Below are positions 10,389 to 22,500 of a stretch of 64,000 nt of DNA, piece by piece. How positions within the stretch are numbered: position 1 is the first letter of the stretch; every line of letters starts with the position of its first letter. The notes beneath the pieces are model-generated. The model searched no databases and was not told the origin of the DNA. It saw only the letters and a list, made by a program, of their open reading frames with translations. The translations under genes and the position numbers were made by a program. The stretch comes from Phoronis australis (lineage: Eukaryota > Phoronida > Phoronidae), in assembly GCA_002633005.1 (NCBI GenBank), contig NMRA01000003.1, positions 351,672 to 415,671 of the forward strand, written 5' to 3'.

Positions 10389-10760
10389 GCAAAATTGCGT
10401 GTGACTTCTCTTTGTCGGCTGTGTTGACTTTAAGGTCAATATCTTCGCACAGGAACGTCTAATCGAAATGTTTTTTTGGCAAATTATTTATCATAAAAAG
10501 TTCTTTAAAATGATGTATTACGTGTTTATTTACGTTTCTTAGTTTTGAAATAATAATATTTTGAACTCGAAGATTCGATTTGACAGAATTTTTACCAAAA
10601 ATTTTGACACGAAAATGACATTTTCTCCGGAACCATAAGTCCAATTTTAAAAATTTTACTATCATTATTTTAGTCTTGAAAAGAGCTTTCTAATGATGTA
10701 TATTACATGCACATTTTCTAAAATTTTTGAAAAATGCTGTTCTCCCTACTCAGAGTCAAA
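10389..10760. other. AT-rich DNA without gene signals
   Basis: Low-complexity A/T-rich sequence with two loosely repeated phrases about failing to reach AAAATGATGTATTACATG-like words. I see no exon or RNA gene. Confidence 0.5.
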
Positions 10761-11560
10761 CACAGGCGTCCTCAGCTTCTGATCGTCCCCAATACTACAA
10801 GGTATGACACTCCCGACTAGAAATTCCACTGGTGCTTCACTTCAGCCCTCCATAGCTAACATAAAACTCAATGAATTTACACAAAACAAGGTTTCAACAA
10901 ACCATTGGCAATTGTTCTTTCTTCCAATACCATTCACAGTGTCCTGTTCCGGCGACTTCGTAAGAAATTCGCAGTCATAGAACAAAAATGTTCACAAAAA
11001 GCCCAAACACACTTCCATCTTGGACGGCTCGAGGTCAAGGACGGTATGGAAATTGCCAGTTTGTCGTGTAAAGTCCCGATGTCGATAACGCCGTCCATCC
11101 GTAATTCACGCCTGTGCTCAGACATTGATGAGAGACGGTGTACACATAGTGTACCTAATTATCGGACGCACCCTAAATATCGGAGGACATTTCATAAAAT
11201 CTTACTTGAAGAGTAATCTGTGAATTAAATGACACCAATTTTTGTTCTGCTGTATTGCATTCAATGTCCGGCACCGTCTCGTTTTTTACAGCGTTGCCTC
11301 GTTTTGATTTCACCGAGAGAGGGTGCAATGTAGACCCCCAAGTCGGCCTAAAATGGACGATCGCGTCAATCGGTTATAAAAGTTAAAAACAAAATATTTT
11401 TCCACTATGAAACCTTCTCATTGAACTGACAATATGTCACTGTTCCATTTTTTCATTTGCTTTTAAGTCAAACCCCGACCGCGCACGTGCAGGTGTCATA
11501 ACAAGAAGCCAAAGAGATACTAAAAGCTGCTATGAGTTTGCACGTGCTTTAGTCGTCTGC

Positions 11561-12140
11561 ACTGATTCATCGAAATGACTTGGTGCCGTCATCAGATTTC
11601 ATTTTATGGATAATTTTTGTTTGATAAAAATAGTATTTGTTCGAGGAATTAAAGACATCGATGGCCTCCTAAGGTATCACTCAATGCGCATAAGGTATTT
11701 ATAACAACATGACTTTGCTGTTTTAGTTAAAAAAATAATTGCAGGCAGTCTGATACACGTTTTACCAGACATGCGCAGACCTCGCATGTGGGCCTATTGC
11801 ACTGATCACCTGGAAATATTTTTATGCTTTGGGTTAAAACCGAGCTGAGGAGCTAGAAACCTGGCTCAAGGGTTTAGCAGTGTGACCTGGTGGGACTCGA
11901 ACCAACGACCTCGAGTAAGGAAAGCGGGCACTTATCAACCAGGCCACACTGCCTCCTCAAACTCCTGTTTTAGTTGGTGTGAGGCCTAATTTGCTGAAAA
12001 GCTTCTGGCGTATGAAGCGCCTTTAGGAGCTACACCGTCTCTACTGAGCCAGCTAAAGACGTGGTCACTGTCTAACAAGAGCCATCATCACTATCCAGCT
12101 GTTGATATCAAAAAATTTGACATGGATTTGTAAAATGGAC
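11561..12140. mobile_element. 580-bp insertion present in one copy only
   Basis: Copy 1 jumps from GTCTGC directly to ATAAATCAGG at 5890-5900, while copy 2 has 580 extra bases between the same words. The segment contains a tRNA-like head on the minus strand. Whether it was gained here or lost in copy 1 cannot be told from the sequence; no clear target duplication is seen. Confidence 0.6.
11885..11965 (-). mobile_element. tRNA-derived SINE head
   Basis: On the minus strand an A-box-like TGGCCTGGTTG (11936-11946) and a perfect B-box GGTTCGAGTCC (11893-11903) are spaced as in tRNA promoters. The arms do not fold as an intact tRNA, so this is read as a SINE head. The head GGAGGCAGTGTGGC is shared with the element at 45118-45195. 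Confidence 0.65.
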
Positions 12141-13123
12141 ATAAATCAGGAGAAATCTCTGTTGTGGGGTGGAAATTATTGTTGAGAGTGATAGTAGTTG
12201 TGGTAATGTGAAAACAGGTTCCCGGAAACTATTTTGAAGAGGGATCCATTTACTCAATTTTTATGAAATTCTCTTAGGTACGTATCGTGAATGGTCTTAC
12301 GTGGTTATATTTCGCTTCTTTTAACCTCATAATGATAAATCCAGACAACAGCCATCTTGATGCTCACAGAGTTTGACCTGATGCCATATTAACGTTAATA
12401 GTGACCGTAATCTAGCCAAAGAGTCAAGTGAAAGTATACGGTTCATGAGTTCACTGTAATGTGAAAAAAGCAAATGGCAGATTAAAGAGCAAACAGCAAA
12501 ACGTTGAACATGTCTGAATAATATCGCGAATGTACTTTAAGGGGTTTTGGAGATTCAGCACAATGAATAGGTTTGAAGACGCATGGGATGACTTGCCTAG
12601 AATCCGAGTCTCTATAACTGTTTCAGTACATTACTGTTAAATTTTATTTGATGATCAGTGGTGTTGTGACTACTTCAATAATTAAGCATCCTTCTTCATC
12701 TAATTGCTATTCCTTGTTCAATGAACTGCAGTTCAAGAAACATGCTCCATTTTATACTGTATGAAATCCCATTGCCCTTACATGTAATATGTACAGCTAT
12801 AGCCTGTGCGACCTTGACTTCACATAAAGTTATGTAGGACCCTAAACATGTCCAAGTTTGCCAAAGTTTGGAGCATCATATCTCAGAAATGTTGAATTGT
12901 ATTCAAATGAAACTTTCAATTACCATGCTCCATGCACTGTTCTCAAAAACAATGTTTGGAAGTGTTTTATTAGACTAGTGAACTTGCTTAAAACAAAATG
13001 AGAATTTAGAAAACGGTAACAGCGTTTTTGAGATTCATCTTGAACAGATTGGATAATTTGGTCATGTTATCGATACCATTGTTTTGCCATGCACGTTTCT
13101 TTCTTGCTAAATTTTACTTAAAA

Positions 13124-13199
13124 CTCGGTCAGGTGATCCAAACTTGGTCATGTGATCCAAACTTGGTCATGTGATCCAAACTTGGTCATGTGATCTAAA
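13124..13199. promoter_or_regulatory. 19-bp repeat with TCATGTGA E-boxes upstream of IFT56
   Basis: Four units of CTTGGTCATGTGATCCAAA, 240-315 bp before the IFT56 start codon. Units 2-4 contain TCATGTGA, the extended E-box bound by MITF/TFE-type bHLH-ZIP factors in animals. Copy 1 (6854-6910) has three units. Regulatory function is inference. I found no clear full RFX X-box, the usual element of ciliary genes, between here and the start codon. Confidence 0.4.
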
Positions 13200-13437
13200 T
13201 AATAGAAGATTGGTACTTTCAGAAAATTTATACTTTTATTGAGTTAAAGTCCAAAGTTTTGTAGATATTTGGCTAAATACATGGACAAGTTGATGAACTC
13301 CTGCATAACCTTAAGTGTGTCATTTGACATGTATCCTGCAGCACAACCTTGTGATTTGTTTCTGTTAGAGAAGTAGCCATGTTGGATGCTGGCACTTTGG
13401 CTCATGTAGACCACATACAAAGCCTCTGTGATTGCAG

Positions 13438-13575
13438 ATGCTATCAAGGACAAAGCCGGCGGCTGGCCAGGGAGCCGTGGCGCCGGCCAAGGAGCAGAAA
13501 CAAAAAAAGAAGATGCCCAAACTGGAAGAGTTCCTCAAGGCTAGGGACTACACTGGGTCAATCACGTTGTCTGAG
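13438..13575 (+). CDS. IFT56: IFT56 exon 1 (residues 1-46)
   Basis: [10 protein letters not shown], a basic KEQKQKKK stretch, then [20 protein letters not shown], ending in phase 0 before GTGAGA. The family N-terminus (KIPKLEELL...RDFTGAITLLE) matches. Confidence 0.95.
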
Positions 13576-16500
13576 GTGAGACATGCTGCATGTCATCATA
13601 CTTAAGGACTTTTCCCTGAAAATTTTGTGGAATTCCTGTCTTATCCTTCCAAGAGAATGTACCTCATAGGCAGGGAGATTTTCCACAATGCAGATGATAC
13701 ATCGGTAGTGACCTATGCATCTCTCCCCGACATTAATTCTAAAACCTGCCGAGGTCACTAAATTCTAAAACCTGCTGAGGTCACTGGACAGGGTATTATT
13801 GACGGCTTCTTAGTTATTAGATCGGGGCATTGTTGGCCAGTCATAACATTCCCAATGCTTCGTGATGTAGCGAGTCAAATCTGCACATGCGACACACGGA
13901 AAAGGTAGGTCATATGAACATTTTCACTTGAACTCATTAAGCTTGTCTTAAACTTTGAATCTGAGTAAACACTGGTTTTCAAAACCCGATTCTTTTGAAA
14001 AAATAAACGTATGGCACGGAATGAGTGGTCTGTGGCAGACAAAAGTCTTGGTAACCACCATTTCAACGCGACGGCACTGATAAGCCACATATTAAAATGC
14101 AATGATACACGTTGTCACCAACTCAGATGCAACAGCAAGAGTGACTCAAAATTTAATTTCCTCACCTTTACTGTTTTGAAGATAACTAAAACTAAATATT
14201 TGTTATGATGCTTCAGAAACGTGCCCAACAACTCTTAACTTTGGCTCGCCATCTGGTGACCAGCCAGTGAATTTTTACTTGACCAGTCCCTTTTTAGTCG
14301 CTTTAGCGACTGGGCGAGTGATCAAGTATAACCCAGAGGTCTGTTTCATGAAAGGAGACTTAAAAGTTTTAAAAAATACAGATATTTGGTCTTCACAGAT
14401 GCTGGAAAAGCTTTAGCCATGTAATTATGAGCGCATCGAAGTCTAGAAATGAAATATAAAAATTATCTCAGTAACTAGCAGTTATTATATATTCTCAGGG
14501 GCTTTACACATTTTCTCGAGTGAGATTTATTTACTTTTCAGAGATAGTATGGAGCGTAAGATCAAATTACTAACTTGAGTCCTAAGTCACTTTTCATGAA
14601 ATAGACCCCTGGTGTTTGGAACTAGCAATGTTTTGTCTGTGTTTCAGTTCAACCGAAACAGTGGAAAAGGGAATGATGAGACAGACCTGTGGATTGCCTA
14701 TTGTGCATTCCACGTGGGTGACTACAAACGAGCTATGGAAGTAAGTTGGAAGTGTTCTTGCTTAATACTATTACCTGCTCAGTGCACGCTTTTTTAAGCT
14801 ATCATTTTCAATTACATTTAGGTACTTCCATTTCATTCAATAAAATTATCAGTGCATCCTAAAAACACATTGTGCGATGATTTGTCATCGTGAAGAACAG
14901 AGTTCCGTACAGATTTTTGAATGCTTTCAATGGAGAGGATGTTAATTTGTTACATACATCATCAATCAAAAATAATGGCTGACTCAGTCTGCCCAGACAT
15001 GTTCAGGCAGCTACAGTTCCTAAATACACAAGGAATTGAGACAACAAGCTTAAAACTGTAAACTGTCTGATGTGTAAGTGTTGCTTGTGTGTTTCACAGG
15101 AATATGAGCGGTTAACCAAGAAGGAGGGATGTCACCCTGATGTGTGGACTAACTTAGCTTGCTGCTATTTCTTTCTGGGCATGTATCCTGAGTCAGATGC
15201 TGCTGCGCAGAGAGGTAATTGCAAAGGAAAATTTAACGTATTTACGGGCAAAGAAGATCCGAGTCTTTTTGTCACTGAGCCAAAATTGTACACAATTATG
15301 TACACATTAACAAGACAGATTTTGTACTGATATTAATGTAATGCCGAAATGTCATTTTGGATGTTATATGTTAATGGTTGAAACTGCAGTTCCATTCAAA
15401 ACTAACCAACTTACCTCAACAAGATCAGTTTGTCTTATACTGATAGTTTTTTTGTTGCAGCAATGAAAGCCAAAAGATAGTCAAAATGCTTGCGAAAATT
15501 ATGGAGTTTGTCAGCCCTTCCAAAATTCAACTGCTTCAATTCATTCACATTTTCTTGCACATTTGAGCTGAATGTTGAAACCATTTGCTACTTGGCAGGC
15601 AGTGAAATTTTTACTCTGACAAGTATGATTTGGTAGACTTGATTGGCAGATCTCTTGATTTCATGATTAAGGTGCAAGTAGAAGGACACGTAATCTTAAC
15701 TACACACTAGGAAACTTTCAGTGAATACAATTATTACATTTGCCACCTTTCCAATAGTGTATAGCCACTACCCATACCCCCACTTGTCTAAAATACTTTG
15801 CATGATTAGCTGGTGCTGACCATGCAGTGATTAAGTCTGTTTGCAATCTGTGTTTTGCGTCTTGCCTTTTAGTTATAGAAGTGTGACTACTTTCATTTGT
15901 ATTTCAGGTCCGGCTAGTCGGTTACAGAACCGTCTTTGCTTTCATCTCTCGCACAAGTTTAATGATGAGAAGCGACTCATGTCATACCATCAGAACCTTC
16001 AAGATATTATTGAGGATCAACTATCACTGGCGTCCATTCACTATCTCCGCAGTCACTACCAAGAGGCAATTGATATCTACAAGAGAATACTATTGGACAA
16101 TAGGTCAGGTCTCACATGTATTGAACAATTCAGATTGGACATTATGTCACCACACCTGCTTGGATATCCTCATGTTTACTGACTTAGTTTCATTATTGGA
16201 TATTTAGGCAGTGGTGGATTTGGGGGGGGGGCAAGGGGGCCATGGCACCGCCTAAAATTCTCCCATATTCCATTTGACAGTACTGGGGTACAAATGTCTG
16301 ACCGGCAAAATCCTGGCTAATACTCTGCCCTGTCCACCCCTCAAACTCAAAATCCTGGATCCGCCCCTGTTAGGAATGGTTAATGTGCCTATCCAAGGCA
16401 CGTGAATACGACAACTTGAGTCCCCTTCATGTACTGAAATAATCTAAAGGCAACATGTGTAATGATCATGAAAGGTAACGGTGGTTATTCACTGGTTGTG

Positions 16501-19500
16501 CTTGTTGTGAGTTTTCATTTATGTCCTTCATATAATGTTCATTTTGACCCTCAATAGTGTGTAGAGTGTCAGATATACTATATGCAAGGATCATATAATG
16601 TTCATTTTGACCCTCAATAGTGTATAGAGTGTCAGATATACTATATGCAAGGATCATATAATGTTCATTTTGACCCTCAATAGTGTATAGAGTGTCAGAT
16701 ATACTATATGCAAGGATGTTACTCATTAAGTTGTAGTGAGCTCACTGTTGAAGTAAATCTAGTGTTGGGTTCACATTCAACAGGACACTGCTTCATTGTA
16801 GATTGCAGAATAAAATTCAAGGGTTTCTGGTATTGAAGACGTTTCTTTACATAACTGGGAATTCCATTTAGTTGGTTCTATTAATTTGTTCTCTTTATTG
16901 AATGCGCTTGTGTTGTAAAAATTTCTTCATAGATCAATGTGACTTCTTCTTACAGAGACTACCTAGCTTTAAATGTCTATGTGGCCCTGTGCTACTATAA
17001 GCTGGATTACTACGATGTGTCTCAAGAGGTATTGGTGGTTTATCTTCAACAACATCCTGACAGTGCCATAGCCGTCAACTTGAAGGCCTGTAACCATTTC
17101 AGGCTCTATAATGGCAAGGCAGCTGAGGTGAGGATAGCATCCACAGTCAAACTGTGCACGATACTTGATTTCATCGACTTGGAGAGAAGTAATAGATTAT
17201 TTGATAAGAACATTTAATATACTTATTGATAAGCTTCTATTGTTTTACTTCGAGATTGTTTTCTGTGTTTGAAGTTCTCACTTTTAAATTTCCAGCTGTT
17301 ACTTAAAAACCAAAGTTATGTTTTCCGTTGTTTATCTCTGCAATATCTGCATCACGTGGTTGTGGATGCATCTGTTGTGTTTTGCAAGGATAAGATGAGA
17401 GAAGAATGTCCGTTTGGACAAGAGCAGTCGTCTGATTTATACAACCATTGTTACATTCCTTTTGCTTCTACATTTTAAGGCTGAGTTGAAGAGTTTACAA
17501 GAGATGGCCTCTCCATCTTTTACTTTTGCCAGAGATCTCATCAAGCATAACCTGGTATGTAGCTCTGTCAACTGGTGTTGGCGACTTCTTAATTGCATCA
17601 ATAAGTAGCAATATCACTCATGTCAAAATAGGATAAGTAATGGAGATATTTCATAATCCATAGTTCAAATTTGAAGTGGAGAATGTGCAGCCAACAAGGG
17701 AAACATGAGGACTGAAGAAATTCATGATTTCAAAATATTACTATTCTAGTGTTGACTAACAAGAACAGCTTAGCAAAGTTAATCGCTATGGATAAAAGCT
17801 AGCTTTTGAGTTCTCCTCTTGTGGGCATTGGGAACATGCGTGTTGTGAACTTTACTCCAATCATATTACAAATTGCGCAGTTTCACTCAAATTTGATCTC
17901 TTGATGATTGGTTCACGCTTTCACTTTTTATTTTGAAAAATTGAAAGCTTCAAGTTATTTTAATTTTCTGTCAAATTTCTACTTTTCCTTCCAAGTATAT
18001 ACCAAATACACTTACAACTACCCTTCAAATGATGGTATTATTGTCTAGATTCATTGCACAAACTGGTAAGTGATTATGGCATAATGCGTCATCTTACCAT
18101 CTCTAGGTGGTGTTCCGTGGTGGTGAAGGTGCATTACAAGTGTTGCCGCCTCTCCTTGACATCATACCCGAGGCCAGGCTCAACTTGGTTATCTACTACC
18201 TGAAGCAAGGTTGGTCTTGGCAATGTGTAGCATGGTTTTCATTATGTGGTGACTTGTGCCTCCTAAAATTACTTCTTGTAATACATTTCTTAGCTAAATG
18301 GTAAAGTAGCTCTCACTATCACAAGTTTTGTTCTTAGCCTCGTTTTTGACATATGTAACATGGTCCTATCTGGGGCGTATACTTCTCCTTCATACAGCGA
18401 TTTAGCAATAATAATTAGTTTTTTTACATAAATGGTATCCAGTTATCTAAAAAGTCATTTTAGTTCCTATTATTTACCCAAGCATCCAGAAATCCTGGAA
18501 TTTTTCTTAAACAGCATATCTTGAAAGCTTAGTTTATTTTTTCCTATTGTGCTCTTGCTTGTTAAGCATCTGATTAATTTCTACATTTTCAAAAGTAACG
18601 ATCATTTTGTTGCATGACTTAATGTTTGGAGATCTAAGATATATGTGTTACAACAACTGCTTTCTGTTAAATCTGTTCTTTTCTAACTTATTTCTAGATG
18701 ATGTGAATGAGGCTTATGCGTTGATCAAAGATCTAGAGCCCACGACTCCCCAGGAATACATCCTGAAGGGTGTGGTGAATGCTGCACTGGGTCAGGAGCA
18801 GGGCTCGGTCAGTAGACATAAGTTGTTTCAATAGAACTCCCTGCGTATATCGTATCATAATCGGCCATGTTAACCCTCCAAGAAACTAAATATCACAGAG
18901 TACATTTAGCCGAGGATGAACGTTTAGAAATGAAAGTTTTTACCTTAATCTTGTCAGTTGATCCACATTATTTTCTGGGAGATGAATTTATGTCTGCCAC
19001 TTCACATGCAAGAGTCGAATAAAACATTGGCGGCATATAGGCTATGTACTGTTGGTTAGTTGCAGGTAAGTGTATTGCATGAGTTTGGAGCTGGCAGGCT
19101 GACATGGGTGTATTTGAAAGAATAAGAAGTCCAGAGTACATAGGGAAATAACGTATATGGGTGTTAATTAACAAAAATTCTGACATTTGGGGACTGATGC
19201 TCATTCAAAATCAGTGTCGACTGCAATGAGGACATTAATGTGATTAGATATTAGAATTTAAATTTTAAGTTACCTTAAGTGCTGCTTTGTTGGGTCAAAA
19301 ATGATCACCTTCAAAGTAAGATAAAATAAGAATGTAGCAGTTTATTTAGCCAAAAATATCACCCATGAACACCAGTAAGTGTAGAAAACAAGACATGTTA
19401 ACTTGCCTTATTTCACATCTCAGTTTTGTGTGACCCTTGTAAAATCAAATCAAAACATTCAAGACTTACCAGTCTGTATGGTAACAATCGTATCGCTTAA

Positions 19501-22500
19501 ATATACCTTTAATAATCTTGGGTTGATAAAATTTATGTACACATAGTTTCTGGTTGATGATGGGTTGTTAGTCGGTGTGTATGGCATACTCAATCCTTGA
19601 TAGACTTTANCTTCCACCATAGATTATAGACAACAGATTCGCAACTTCGACATTTTCTGAATGTGTACTATCCTAGAGGAGACGCCACTCTCCTAAATTG
19701 TCTGTTGCACTTTCCGTGTATTGTGACAGGAAATTCTCGCATCTATTTTACTGTCCAGTACAATGAAAAAAATATATTTTCGGCATTGAAACACTGTTCA
19801 AAATCTTCCAATAGTAGAGCTGTTGGTATCATGAGTGCTTTTACCAATGCTACTACCATCCGACCACACAACAGTCGACCATGATTAGCAGACGACATAC
19901 TTGCCGGAAATAACACCAGATAATTTGGCCAGGTGTTGCTAGTGAATAATGATGTAACGGCTTATGTGTAAGAGCACAGATTTGGTCCATTGAAAGTATA
20001 CGGAGTTGTCGGTCCATGTACTATAGTTTATGCATCCACTCATAATGAGACATGTCAGATGATCTGATGTGATTGTTTTCCACAGCGAGAACTCCTGAAA
20101 GTTGCCCAACAATACTTCCAGTTAGTTGGTGGTTCTGCAAGTGAATGTGGTATGTACAAGGCTGCTTCACATGTGCCTGGAGTTATCTATGTCAGTCAAC
20201 AGCCAATCAGAATGTGAAATGAAGCTGATGGCCTGTAACCAAGTATCTAACCAAGTTTTTGATTTGCCGTTTTGCACAAAAATCTTTCTTCCTCCTGATT
20301 GGCTGTTGAAGAGAGATGTGCTTTGATTGGTGAAGATGTGAATTTATTACAGAGGGAGCATCTAAAGGTGGCTCAACAATACTTTCAACTGACTGGTGGC
20401 TCAGCCAGCGAATGTGGTATGTGCAGTTTACGCAAAAAATCTCACGACATTTCACCATCTTTATATGCCTTGTAAATAACATCGAGTCAGATTCTGCATC
20501 TTCTTTATTTCAAGGGTTGCCATAAAAATTTGCTCTCATTTTGCGATGCAGTACATTTTCTTACCACTATGAATAATCAATACCTGTTGGGAAGTGAAAA
20601 GCGCCCATCACAAGTGTTTTTACTTTTATGACGGGGAACAAAAACCTGCTAGTGATTGTGTTGTCTGAACTTTTTAGGTTTTACCACCAGAGCTTGCAAT
20701 TTTCGTTTTTTAAGAGGATTTCCTCTTTTTTGGTTTTGATTTCCTCTTTTTTGGTTTTGATTTCCTCTTTTTTGCTTTTGATTTTCTCTTATTTGATTTC
20801 CAGTTTACTCTTTTTCATCTCTTTTTATCATTATTTTGTCTTTATTTATGCAAAAAAAACCCCGCTTCTTGCAGTTAAATTTTACAGCACTAAAATATTT
20901 CTATCACACAAGCCTATTTATTTGTGGAACGATACATCACCTGGAAAGTGTTCCTCTTTTTTGTCATGGGTCGTTCTAAGCCCTGTACCACACACAACGG
21001 GCTTGGTTTGTGCTCATTATGTCCATATTAGAATTCTCGTCTTAATCATCTCAATACCGCTACAGTATACAATGTTTTATGAATTAAGAAGAGCATCATT
21101 ATTGTGTAAGCTATGTCATACTTTTGACCTTTTCTGGTGGTTATTAACTTATTGTTGTCGTCTTACAATTGAGTTACATGGAGAGACTAGATTAAATATT
21201 GAAGATGTTGAAGTTATGTGCTGTTTCTATTACTTGTAGAACTTCTCACGTCAACCAGTGTCCGAAATTTGAAGATTTTGTTTGATTCACTAACCACTCG
21301 CTAACATTTGATAAGCAGTGTGAATTCTTCACCTACTGTGGCATTGGTTTATTTTTAGAGTGAATACATTAACGTTTGTCTGGGATGTGTAATAACTGTT
21401 AACATTAGTCACAACTTGCTCAACTTCATTAGTTGTGTGATCTCTCTTGCAAAGAAGTGTGAGTTTGATATGAACTTACGCTTGAACTTAACTAAAAAGG
21501 TTGTGTGCTTCTACATGTTTTTTCATCTGCAGATACAATTCCTGGAAGACAGTGTATGGCATCTTGTTTCTTCTTGCTGAAACAGTTCGAAGACGTTCTC
21601 ATCTATCTAAACTCAATCAAGGTAAGGACAAGTACTTTTATTGTTATTTTCGAAACCACTATTTTTATTATTCTTGAATATCTTTATAATTACCAAACAT
21701 GCCTGAATTTTGTTGTTTGCGTGCAACATTCTGTTTCACAAATGGTAAGTCGACTGTGTTATACACCAGTGTTTGTGACAAGTCCTGGAAAAGTTCATTG
21801 TAACACGGTTTGTCTGTGCTTACGGTTCATTCTAAATACATATGTTGTTTTCTATTACAATTCATTCTGAATACACGTTGTTTAACTGTTCATTCTAAAT
21901 ACACAGTCACGTTTTCTGTTAAAGTTCATTCTAAATACACACGTTGTTTTCTGTTAAAGTTCATTCTAAATACACACATTGTTTTCTATTGCAGAGCTAC
22001 TTTTACAATGACGACTTCTTCAACTTTGACTACGCCCAAGCAAAGGCGGCAGTTGGAAACTTCAAGGAAGCGGAGGAAGTGTTCCTCTTGATACAGAATG
22101 ACAAACTTAAGAACGATTACATCTACCTCAGCTGGCTGGCTAGATGTTGTACGTATTTTACAACTTCTACGTGGTTCAAATTGGTCACACTAGAAAGAAC
22201 TCCAATTTCTTTTTATAGGGAAACGTATGACTTAAAACTAGAACACTTACTAATACAATCCTGCCAGTTTTACACTTATATGTGAAACAGCTACTAACAG
22301 TAAATGTCTTAAGCATTGTATCGCATATTCACTGTAACAGCTGTGTATTATTCATTTTCTTGCTTGCTGGTTGAATTAATCTGTAATGTACACTCTGCTC
22401 AGATATCATGAACAGAAAGGCTCGACTTGCTTGGGAGTTGTACTTGAAGATGGAGACGTCGGGAGAGTCATTCAGCCTGCTGCAGCTCATTGCTAATGAC

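Larger units (their letters stand above)
10761..13497. repeat. copy 2 of duplicated IFT56 upstream block
   Basis: Matches 5101-7210 except for the extra segment 11561-12140. This copy runs without a break into the functional IFT56 gene, so it is the intact allele and holds the true 5' flank of IFT56. Confidence 0.8.

Noticed and set aside
13350-13437. RFX X-box upstream of IFT56
   Set aside because: Only a half-site (GTAGCC near 13373) is present; the second half does not match.
16466-16726. Repeated peptide [20 protein letters not shown] on the minus strand
   Set aside because: It exists only because the tandem unit is 63 bp, a multiple of three. It lies in an IFT56 intron.
20628-21239. 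Longest plus-strand frame (203 codons)
   Set aside because: It is produced by a T-rich MITE and its flanks (20688-20985); phenylalanine/leucine-rich and without splice or family support.
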